A DNA stretch of 64,000 bases from Rhynchospora pubera (Eukaryota > Streptophyta > Magnoliopsida > Poales > Cyperaceae). The translations under genes were made by a program, and so were the position numbers. The notes beneath the pieces were generated by a model, which made no database searches, was not told where the DNA came from, and saw nothing but the letters and a program-made list of their open reading frames with translations. Below, piece after piece: positions 54,600 through 64,000 of this stretch. Location of the stretch: assembly GCA_028095005.1 (NCBI GenBank), contig CM051459.1, positions 202,717,902 through 202,781,901 on the forward strand, given 5' to 3'. Every line of letters begins with the position of its first letter. Position 1 is the first letter of the stretch.

Positions 54600-56898
54600 T
54601 CAAGCTGAAACAGGGCCAGTAATCAAAGCCACGATGAAGTCCCTATAATCACCAACTGGTATTCGATCACAAATAACATCCTTCAATTTCTTCCCATACT
54701 TTTTCTCATAATGCTGCTTCACCTCTTTCATCCCAACATCTTCACCTCCTATGATTACCCTTGACAAAGTCTTTTTGTCTACAGTTCTCCCCTCAATGCA
54801 CGTGTGAAAAATCTACAGAGAATTCCCCAGCAAAGAATATGTAAATTAAATTATTTTGACAGATTTCCTACAAAAGAAGGATAAGATCACTTGAAAGAGA
54901 TGTACAGGTCTCTCATGCAAAACATTTACTATTTAATTTTATTTATTTACAAATGTCGGGACGGATCAAGTTACAGTTTTCATGTTGGTACAATGGTACG
55001 TACTGTACGTAACAGGTTGACAACTAATGTTGGTACCAGTAGTGAAGAATATCTAGTCTTAGTACCTTAGAATAATACTTGGCAGGAGTGTAGATGTATT
55101 TCAGTGCCAGTCTCATTGATTGTTCGAATTCTCCACAACTTCCTTTTAAGGTCTGCATCATTGAACTTTTAAATTAAGAACCCTCCATACTTAAGAAAGA
55201 GTAGGTTTTAGAGATGTCACAGAAACATCTTGTCTAGTTGTTGTTTTTTTCTTTCAAAAACCAAACATTCCTTTTTTTTTTTTTACCACAGTTCTCTGTG
55301 GTATATAATATTTAACAGCCAAATAAATAAGAAAATGTTTTTACATTTTCCACTAATTGAAATACTTTTTTTTTGGGAAAACATTAGGTGCTAATTGAAC
55401 CTTATAAGAAAAACAAAAAGGATATTCAAATAAATCATACCTTGATGTACTCACAGCCGTAGATGTGCTTGTAACTGGTGAGAGCAAGCCTTAATTGAGG
55501 AATGCTTCTCTTGCTAATTATCTCCAGTATCACCGACTCATCAACACCTCCATTGCTTCCTTTTCCCACCTCATGCAACCTCTTAGCATCACATTTCGCA
55601 ATGTGATGGCTGGTATTGTCTTGGTGAGACTGATGTGAAGTCGCCAAAGCAGCTAGAATCTACCAATTAAAATCAAATTACAATCTCACAAAATTAATCA
55701 TATTTTTGTTTTATAAGTGTGATCATATAATTATTCTTATAAACATCTTGCATGTACTTATGTGTACTTATGATTAGAATTGGACATAACTACCAATTAA
55801 TGGTCGAGTAACGAGTATGGTCCATATATGAAGCTAGTAGCTAATATGTTGGATAAAAGTCAAGTTCATTTAAAATTAATATAATAATATAATAATCACT
55901 AATTAGTACCATAGTTTTACTAAATTTTCTGAATAACTCATTAATGAAGATGAGATTAACTCATTTTATGTATGGAGATGAGGTTAATGAAACTGTTGGC
56001 TTGGTTCTAGCCAACCAACCTTAAAAGAAAAGTCATTATGGAGATTTTATAATTAAGCATACTCTTTGGAAAGGATGTGAAGGTTCGCTGGAGATGTCTT
56101 TGTCTAGATTTCTCTTGTATTTAGCCAAATAGGTTTGTTTGGTGAAGAATAGCTGATCTGATTTCTTTCTTGTGTAAATCTCAACTAGAGTCTGATAATC
56201 TATCAAGCTATCTGCAGTAGCATCCCTGGCCAACATGGCATCTCTTTCAGCTGGGTCAAGCATCCAAATATACAACATTTTGAACATCTGAAAAATTGGC
56301 ATAGTATAAATCACAATTAAGAACTTAAAAAAGTTTGAAATGAGAGGTAAATGGTACAATTGGCGAGTTTTGGTACATATAATTAGCCCCGCTTGTTAGT
56401 GCTCTCCAACTGCTATAACTATTCAAATATCAATCTTATCCTGTAAAACCTCATAATAACAGACCCCTTCAAAAGGATAATATACTATGAATAGCACCAA
56501 CTAACCCTGGGACATACCCCTAGACATTTCTCACCCATAATAATAGATTAAAAATGGTAAAATTCTCTCTTCTAAAGCCATATATAATATTCTCGATGGG
56601 GACTTGCATGATGTTTTCTTCATTCACAGGGTATCATTCTTAGTGTACATTCTTGTACTGGATCTAACTTACTCTAGAAACAGTGGCATACCTCGTTTTT
56701 TGGGTTTGACATGTGTGCCCCATGGAGGCGTTCGACAAGGTCATCACGAAAAAGGATTCGATACATATCCTTAATTTGACGCCTTTCTGATCGGGTTCGA
56801 TGGGCCAGAGCTGCACCCAGGCGGCTCAATTCATTCCATGATCCATGGATCTCTCTGCAACTTTTCTCACACTCTGTGCTAGTAGAATTGAAATTCAT
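54600..56898 (-). CDS. Annexin
   Basis: Five exons on the minus strand: 56898-56692, 56287-56063, 55659-55441, 55152-55066, 54812-54600, all GT-AG and all phase zero, giving 316 aa, the usual plant annexin length. The four annexin repeats can be followed: repeat 1 (ALAHRTRSERRQIKDMYRIL), repeat 2 (YIWMLDPAERDAMLARDA, LVEIYTRKKSDQLFFTKQ), repeat 3 (ILEIISKRSIPQLRLALTSY) and repeat 4 (SRVIIGGEDVGMKEVKQHYE, GDYRDFIVALITG). Annexins bind acidic membrane phospholipids, usually through calcium. The consensus type II calcium loop GxGT(D/E) is missing: repeat 1 has only HGSWNELSRL and repeat 4 has EGRTVDKKTL. Calcium binding is therefore probably weak or absent, as in divergent plant annexins. I cannot assign a numbered subfamily. 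Confidence 0.94.
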
Positions 56899-58911
56899 GT
56901 TTTAGTTCAGTCTAATAGTGAACTTGTGTTATGGATGGAAGTTGGTTATGGTACAGAACAGAGGTATAAGTAGTAGTCTGAGGTAACTGTGGTTTATTGT
57001 ACCTGTCAATGCCTTGGAGACCAAGGAACTGTGACGAGTCTTTGGGGCTTCAGACTTTTGGAGCTTTTTGTTAGTGGGACCACAAAATTTGTTTTCTTTT
57101 TTCTTTTGGCAAATAAAGAAGAAAAGGCCTTCGAAACTAAACAAAAGGAGACTTCGAAAGCAAGGTGTTCAATCCCACTTCTCTAAACATAATTTCATGT
57201 AGAATTTCTGTGGAACCCAATGTTCCTTCACCAAAGACCCTACCTTCATTTGAATTGTCAAATTCGTAGAAAAAAAAAAGCTTTCAAAGTTTCTTACTAC
57301 AACGTCCTGAATTTGCTTCTAGCCTAAGAAAAATTATCTTTCCGGTAGCAAGATCAAATTCTCTATTTTCCTTGCTCAAAGTATACATCTTACGGTAATC
57401 ATCATTCATTTGTTATTTAAAAAAAAATTATATCCAATACAAGCGAGAACAGAACAATTGTGTAAGGACGATCACAGAATTTTGTTTGTTAAATTCTAAG
57501 ATATAATTGATATATGTTTTGCAGATATCTTAGTATGTTCAACTATGACAGTACCAATTTTCAAAGTTCTTGCACCTTATTTGGTAAAATAAGGGCTGGA
57601 ATTTTTTTAATTTAAATATATGCTAGGCTACCAATTTCAATGAAGAAAATCAAAATTATATATTCTGCCACAAGCATTAGTAATGTAGGATTCTACCATT
57701 TTTCTAGAATTCAATTTGAATCACTCTAGAGAAGTTTTCTAAAAGTAAGAAGACTAGTAGACTCATTATTCTTTTGTTTTACTTCTGACTACTTTAGAGG
57801 AGTGGCCTTTTGGAGTTTAGATTCTCTGTTCCATATCCTCTAGAAAATGTCTTATTACGAGTCACAGCCATACTTTGACGAAATTTATCGCTATTAGGAA
57901 ACATGACTTGAAACTTATCCACCAATGACTTGAAACATGCTTGAGTTCAAACGACATGTAATTGAAGCTTTAGGTTAGCCTTTTGGTATATGGTGTTATT
58001 TATTTTGCATTTATGCCTTTTACTTTGCAAACTGCATATAATATAACACATAAAGCCTCAACAGTATTGTATTGTCTTTTGTTTTGTTTAGTTGCGGTTT
58101 GGTTGTATAGGCTTTGATGGATTCCTAGTAAGCTCTTAGTCTGATCCAGCTTTGTTTGGCCAGTGCCGTTCCTTTTTGCATTGCCTTTTAGGTTGTTTTT
58201 CTCTAAAAGTGGAAACATCATAACCCCAGGATGGGATTTTGTCAATTTTGACGATCTTTCTTTGGCAATTGATGTGAAACTAGTGGTGTGACCAAACACA
58301 CCGAAAGGGACTAGCTAGCCCTGATGATCTCTATCCTGAAGCTAGAAATTTATTTTCACACGACAGAGACTGACCTGTACACTTTCCATGACTCAACTTT
58401 TTGACAATTGAAAATTTTATTGTTGAATTTTGGTTTACTATTCTATTTCAGGAGTTTCTGTTTCTTGTGGAGATTAACTTAATTTCACTTATTTATTTCA
58501 AACAAAAAAAAGGTATTCTATATATGCGTGCATATTTTGATTTTGAGAAACAGTACAAGCAATTGACATGGAACTAAAAAAACTTTACCAAGTTTCATGA
58601 AAGCAATAAAAAAAATACAAGTTTCAAAATCAGAAAAGATTTGCTAATCCGTTGAGAAATCTTTTCCTAATTATGAATTAGTGGGAAATTAGCACCTTGT
58701 TTATCCCACAAAAATGTTTGAATGAACCTAAACTCAACTCAGTAATGCACTAAGCCGACAGGAAATTGATGTCTAATCAATGAAAAAACCAACAAAAGCA
58801 ACAAATTAGCACAACAACAGAAGTCAATTCCCCACCAGAACAGCCCCCAACCCCTGCGTTCCAGTCTAGCTTAAAAAAAAAGAGCCCCTAACCTCTCCTC
58901 AACAAGTGAAT
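56899..58911. other. Intergenic, annexin promoter side and F-box 3' side
   Basis: The annexin 5' flank lies at the left end and the 3' flank of the F-box gene at the right. Short open frames here are not protein-like. No repeat or RNA gene was recognised. Confidence 0.55.
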
Positions 58912-61900
58912 CTACTCAATGCAAACAATCCTCTGATTCATAAATTGGAATTTGCAAACCTCCTCAAAGAAATCATCAGCAGCCTCATTGCAGTTCTTCA
59001 TTTGGGAGACACGAATCACCATCTTCTGCAATTTGGGGCTGTGCATCACCAACGACTCCAGCGTGTTCAGCTTCTGCTCAGCATTCAGAGGAGACCTCAC
59101 AATCACCAAAACCTCCTCCAAGCTAGGAATTACAAAATTAGAATTCACCTGCAAGCATGAAGCACAGGCCATGTCATAACAGCTTCCAACAAATAAGGGT
59201 TTATATACAAAGTAAAGTGCCTAGTAATCTTTTCAAATCAAAAACAAAGAAATCCACAATCCGTAAACACTCATCCTATTAGAATCTGTACATAGCCAGT
59301 ATGCTCATTATTTGGCCCTTTCTCTGCAATTATTATCAGGGACAAATAGGGACACAAATTGTACATCAGTACATTCAACACAGAAGCAACCATTACTCAT
59401 GTAGTCATGCTTAGGTTGGAATTTGCAACGTACCAACAGATAATGACTCAGATTTAAATAAGCAGTGCATTAGCTTTTCCTGTTCAATCCAGACAATAAG
59501 TTCAATGGTATGACCTTGTTAATCAAACTGATTCAAACAAGCATCACAACTCTTTTTGCACTTCCTATTCAAAATTCACTGAGCTTACACTGATAGTCCC
59601 AGATCCCAATAAATCACTGCCTTAATTTTCATTAATTACTCCAATTGCAACAGCTTGGACAATCGACATCATCCAAATCCCCAAAGTACAATTAAGCTAT
59701 TTAAAAGAGTGTTTATCAAATTCCAAATGTAAATTGAAATGTTTACCAAATCAAACTAGTCACCCTTGTAAGAAAGAACTGAGGCTTACATTGGCAAGAC
59801 TGTTCTTTTGGCAGAGTGAGGCAAACATGGCACCATGAATCTCAAACTTTTGCAGTTTTGGATGACTATTGAAAAAGTTGACAAGGTCAACCTCTGGAAA
59901 AGGTAGGAGAGTCTCAGAATTGCCACAAAATTCAACCTTCATGGTGAGTTGGGTAATGTCAGTAGCATTCTGGAGTACTGAGCTTATTGCGCCCCAGCTC
60001 CACTGAATGCCTCGCAGATAGAGGCTTTCCACCTCAGCCAGTTTTCCCATCTCCACATTGTACACCCTTCCTGTTGCCATTTGATATATTGTGTTAGATA
60101 TACATGTGATATCATATCTTAATAACTGAATTCATTGAAAAGAAAAAAAAATTAGAAAAAAAAAATTAAGATGATGTTTTTGAAGGAGATAAAGTTTGCT
60201 AAAAGTGTTTCAGCCCTGAAAGCTTTCTTAAATGCTACTTAGATAAACTTATATTTTAATTTTTGGTGTTTAAAATGTTTAAATAAAATGGGTACTGACT
60301 CCTAAAGAGGAAGTCCATGATCATCATTTTATGACCGTGTCTTGCATTATAATCTCAGACTAAAAATGCTATACTACGGATTGAAAAAAACATGCAAGAA
60401 CTTAACCAATACTGGAACAAAGAGAAACTGGTAAAATGATAAACAAGAGAAAAAGGAAAAATTTATTCATGCATTCTTGTTTCTAATTAGTTCTCATCCA
60501 AGAAGATAAGGGATATATCTATCTGTTTGGACAGAATGTCATTGCATATTTCACTCAATCTGTCCATTTAACCAATAATGGGTATGTTTGGAAGTCAAGC
60601 GAACACAGCTGTTCCCAAACAGCGCGAACAAGTTAACATCCAAACACAGTGCAAACAACACGAACAAGCTGTTCGAGCACTTGTTCTTAGTTCCTGGATT
60701 TTGTGGAATAAGAAAGCGAACAAGCTGCTCATTGTTGGGTTCGTGAACAAGCTGTTCACCTAAATTGCCAAACACACCTAATACAGCAGATCAAAGCCCA
60801 ACAAAAAAGTATACCTTAAACAAAGAGATTTTGGCCCAGCTCTTTTCTCTTCTTTCAACTAATCCCTGATTTCCATTTTCTTAAAAGTGCCAGTATATAA
60901 AATGCAACAAGCCAACAACTTTGGATTCTAACAGATTTATTAATTTTGTAAAAAAACCTTTTTGAAGGAAATTATCTCATAAACATCAGTAATAAGCATG
61001 ACAAACATTTTCCGTCTTTTAAAAGTTTAAAACTATTTGTCAAAAGCATCGTTGCATGAAAAGGTGCTGTGAAGTAACTTCACAAATCTAAACTGAAGAA
61101 GCAAGCTAATATTTTAGAATAAATTGCATGCCGTAAATCAGTGCTTTTTAACTTACAAAAAGAGGCGACAATAGATTGGACCATAAGTTGAAGAATGGAG
61201 TTGTAAACTAGAGTTTACTGTCACAAAGGATTTCAAAAGTAGTTATCAACATATTTTATTTGTTCAGTGCTTGCGAGCACCCAGTACTTTGGTTTCTTAA
61301 ATTATTAGAACATCCAAATGAAAACACAACCAAGTCCGAACAGTCATTAATTATTATGACTACTTTCCAAGACATTAATGGGCAGTCAGCTTCAACAAAC
61401 TGTTATTGTGAAAGGAGCAGTTTCTGTTCTTCTGGCAGTGGACTGCTCATGTCATTTGAGCAGATAAACTCCTGTTTTTGGTACATGAGATGCTGGGACA
61501 TGGCAGCAGCTTTAGCAGTGAAATGCAAATCAGGACCACTACTCGCATAGAATATCACCACGTAGAAAACATTTTGAAATTTAGTTTTTAGTTACCAATG
61601 CACGAGTCCTTGATAGGGTGACTATTAAATATAATGTAACTAACAGAAGCTTAATTAAACCAATACATGGCTACCTTGGAATCTGGAATACACAAAATCC
61701 AAATATTAGCACATTAATGTGACTACTAGTAGGCATCAACATGCAATGATATAATGGGTTTTCACAGCAAAAGTTGTGGACATATATATAAACTGAATAA
61801 AATAAAAGTAATCACAATAAGTGGGGATATTGACATATACTTAAACGGTGAAGCAAAGAAATCCACTATTCATCTATTATATTGAATCTGTTATGCAGGT

Positions 61901-63187
61901 TTTGGAAAATTCATATGACACAACTAATGGTCCATTACTTCTCATAATATTATTGCAGGGAATAGAACACTTAGAACTGAAAACTATACTTGCTACATTG
62001 ACAAAGAGTCAAAGATAACACAGAGAGGACTGAATAATTCCTTGAAGTCTTTTGTAAACCACATTTCTATATATAAACCCTAATTCTGAGACAGGAACTT
62101 CATAAAAACTGTCTAACATACCTTTCTTCAGACACTTCTTTTATCTGTCTCAGAAATGCTGTTGACTTTTCACTAATAAACAGAACAGCCAAATGAAGGG
62201 AAGCTAATTCATTGGTTATTTGGTTTCCATTTGCAATTGAGTAAAAGAATAAAAGATTCGATCTTTAAAATAAGTAAACACTGAACCCAGCTACAAAATA
62301 TAATTTTCCTACAGAATTTGCTACCTTCTAACAAATATTATAGAATTCTACCAAATAAAAGAGTGAAAATAATTACCATGAGTTTTGGCGATGGAAAGTG
62401 TCCTCAGCCGATGGTTTGGCTTGACCCAAATTGAACTGAAACCTTGAACATTGAGCTCCTCAAGTCTCGGTGTACTGAGAAAAAGCGCAATACTCCCATG
62501 CCCCAAGAAGTCGAGCCGGCATCTCTCCAACCACTCCAGTTCAAATTTCACAAGCCCGACCCCATCGCAACTCAACAACACCAGGCTTACAAGATTGGGA
62601 AAGGCATGCACTGCCTCCTCCAACACGCCATCCATCAAGGTGGCCCCCACAATCTCCAAATTCTTTAGTTTCTTCAAAACCCCCCATTTGGGGGCAGTGG
62701 TCAAGGAAACACCCCAGATCTTGAGCTGCTCCAGCTGTTTCGCAACATGGATGCAATCAAGCTGGGTCCCAGTGCCATCCGGACCGGGTTTGTCGCCAAA
62801 CCCATCCATACGGAGCTCGAGAACCCGCAAGGTGTTACCCTGGGGGATTAACCACTTGCCAAGGTTGGAAGGGTTGAATGGGCAATAGATTACGAGCTCT
62901 TCAAGCCGAAGCGCCGCCTCAACCATCCGACCAATCGTGTCGTCGTAGTCGAACCGCTGGTGGTTGCCACGTGGCGAGTAATCAAAGGCGGCACGAGAGA
63001 AGAACAGCGAGGGGATGTACGGAACGCACGATTGCCACTGCTTGGAAACGCAAGTGCTCGACGCGACATCCCGTGCGTTCTTGAGCTGAGAGAGGATCTG
63101 TTGTACCACTCCTTCAGGCAAATAGTTCATTTCCTCTGTTGAATTGGCGGAGATCGGGAGGTGTTTCGTCGTGAGAAAAGAGAGCAC
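58912..63187 (-). CDS. F-box / leucine-rich-repeat protein
   Basis: Three exons on the minus strand: 63187-62377, 60070-59790 and 59148-58912, all GT-AG, joining in phase to 442 aa. The F-box follows an N-terminal extension (MNYLPEGVVQQILSQLKNARDVAS, then VSKQWQSCVP), and is followed by leucine-rich repeats (LEELVIYCPF, LRVLELRMDGF, LEQLKIWGVSL, LKNLEIVGATLMDG, LVSLVLLSCDGVGLV, RLEELNVQGFSS). The C-terminus repeats the same kind (LTMKVEF, LQKFEIHG, LQKMVIRVSQM). F-box proteins recruit substrates to SCF ubiquitin ligases through Skp1; the LRRs would bind the substrate. The protein resembles the small plant F-box/LRR group around Arabidopsis At1g67190 as I remember it. The second Met (63130-63128) is an equally likely start. 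Intron 1 (2.3 kb) holds a MITE. Confidence 0.92.
60580..60778. mobile_element. MITE in intron 1 of the F-box gene
   Basis: 199 bp with imperfect terminal inverted repeats GGGTATGTTTGG and CCAAACACACC, flanked by TAAT on both sides (60576-60579, 60779-60782). Inside are several ACAAGCTGTTC-type repeats on both strands. The ends and the TAA-containing target suggest a PIF/Harbinger-type MITE, though CACTA-type is possible. Confidence 0.65.
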
Positions 63188-64000
63188 GAAAAGTGTTCGA
63201 GGAAATGCCTCAACGAAAGCTCCGCTCGGTTTTGTGTTATGGACTTATGGGAAGGGGTTGGTAAGAGTGGGAGAATATATTTGGGAGAGTGAGAGAGAGA
63301 GAGAGAGAAGTGGCAAAAAGGAAAATATAAAAGGTGCACGAGGCGAGGGACGGGAGCAATAAATTCAAAATTTAAATCGAGATTCGCCGAGCAGTCGCTG
63401 ACAGGTGGGGACCGGAAAATTTACACATGGGGAGGTTTAAAAGGAGGAGTATTTTTAGAGGGTAATTGACCCGCTCTTTTTTTCCTGTGTTGCTAACTTG
63501 AATTTTGGTGATTTGGTCTGACCGGCGCAGCAGGTTTTGAACTTTGAACTTTGAATTGGTTTCGGAATTTGAAATTCGTGGTGGATGCGATGAATATTTT
63601 ATTGGCTTTTTTCGCTCCGAGCCTCCGAGTGAATTTGGGACCGCTCTGGATTTGCTGTTGTCTGTGTTATGTAGTTTGATTTAAAAAAGATTTTTAGGGG
63701 GTTTTGTCAGGATTTTGTGCTGTCTTGGATGGAATTTACTATTTTAGTACGGTTCAGAAATTTTAGCATGTCATCAAGAATTCAAGATCCATGGACCATG
63801 GACAAAACTAAGTCAAGTGTTTTTTTTATATTTATTTTTTCAACTCCAGACTTGTTTTTAAAAATTAACTACACTTTTATATTTATAATTACTAAATATT
63901 AAATGAAAATCAGTATCTAAAAAGAAAAGTTGGATTTAAAAAAATGGTCCTCATCTACTTTTCTCTGACTAGATTTAGCCTACATAAGATCCGTCTACTG
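63188..64000 (-). promoter_or_regulatory. Upstream region of the F-box gene
   Basis: A GA microsatellite (63285-63309) lies about 100 bp upstream of the start codon and reads as CT repeats on the gene's strand, common in plant 5' UTRs. No TATA box can be fixed. Nothing else is recognised up to the window end. Confidence 0.45.

Overview
This is a flowering-plant (probably eudicot) nuclear window. It holds intron-containing host genes with plant splice sites, Copia and Gypsy LTR retrotransposons primed as in plants, Helitrons, hAT-like and Mutator-like elements and a LINE fragment. Roughly two thirds of it is transposable elements nested in one another. Exact boundaries could be read from target-site duplications (TSDs), terminal repeats and, in two cases, paralogous empty sites inside the window.

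Layout. 0-4.3 kb: a relict LTR piece and decayed or unassigned minus-strand coding sequence. 4.3-8.0 kb: an old duplicated segment (second copy near 41.7-49.5 kb) split by a Helitron on the minus strand (4967-7942). 10.1-15.8 kb: a TIR element with an almost pure A/T core, whose left terminal repeat is split by a sibling Helitron (10158-13677) carrying exon-like fragments. 17989-37234: a Copia element (322-bp LTRs, TSD CATTT) whose gag-pol is split by a complete 14-kb Athila-like Ty3/gypsy element on the minus strand (19307-33312, TSD GTGAC). 37.66-40.95 kb: a long-inverted-repeat element holding an hAT-type element (TSD TGTATACC) in its left arm and a probable third Helitron in its interior. 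42259-49425: a Sirevirus-like Copia element (TSD AGATA) with gag but no pol, its gag split by a solo LTR (45607-47371, TSD AAAAG).

The host genes lie at the right end: a p24-delta type transmembrane emp24 cargo receptor (+, 4 exons, 217 aa), an annexin (-, 5 exons, 316 aa) and an F-box/leucine-rich-repeat protein (-, 3 exons, 442 aa). All three open without frame breaks once spliced at GT-AG sites. They share no evident pathway: early secretory traffic, membrane binding and SCF ubiquitin ligase targeting respectively.

The most unusual signal is in the Gypsy element. A 15-bp palindrome, AATTCGG(T/A)CCGAATT, occurs 30 times, always in pairs exactly 21 bp apart, and the pairs are grouped into cassettes 62-74 bp apart. 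Cassettes sit in both LTRs, in the 3' noncoding region and in four interdomain linkers of Gag-Pol, where the palindrome is read in different frames. The unrelated Sirevirus-like LTR carries a different 16-bp palindrome (AGCGTTGTACAACGCT type) in nine pairs spaced 20-21 bp just upstream of its TATA box. The Gypsy element also has three copies of a polypurine tract with an adjoining hairpin whose stem covaries.
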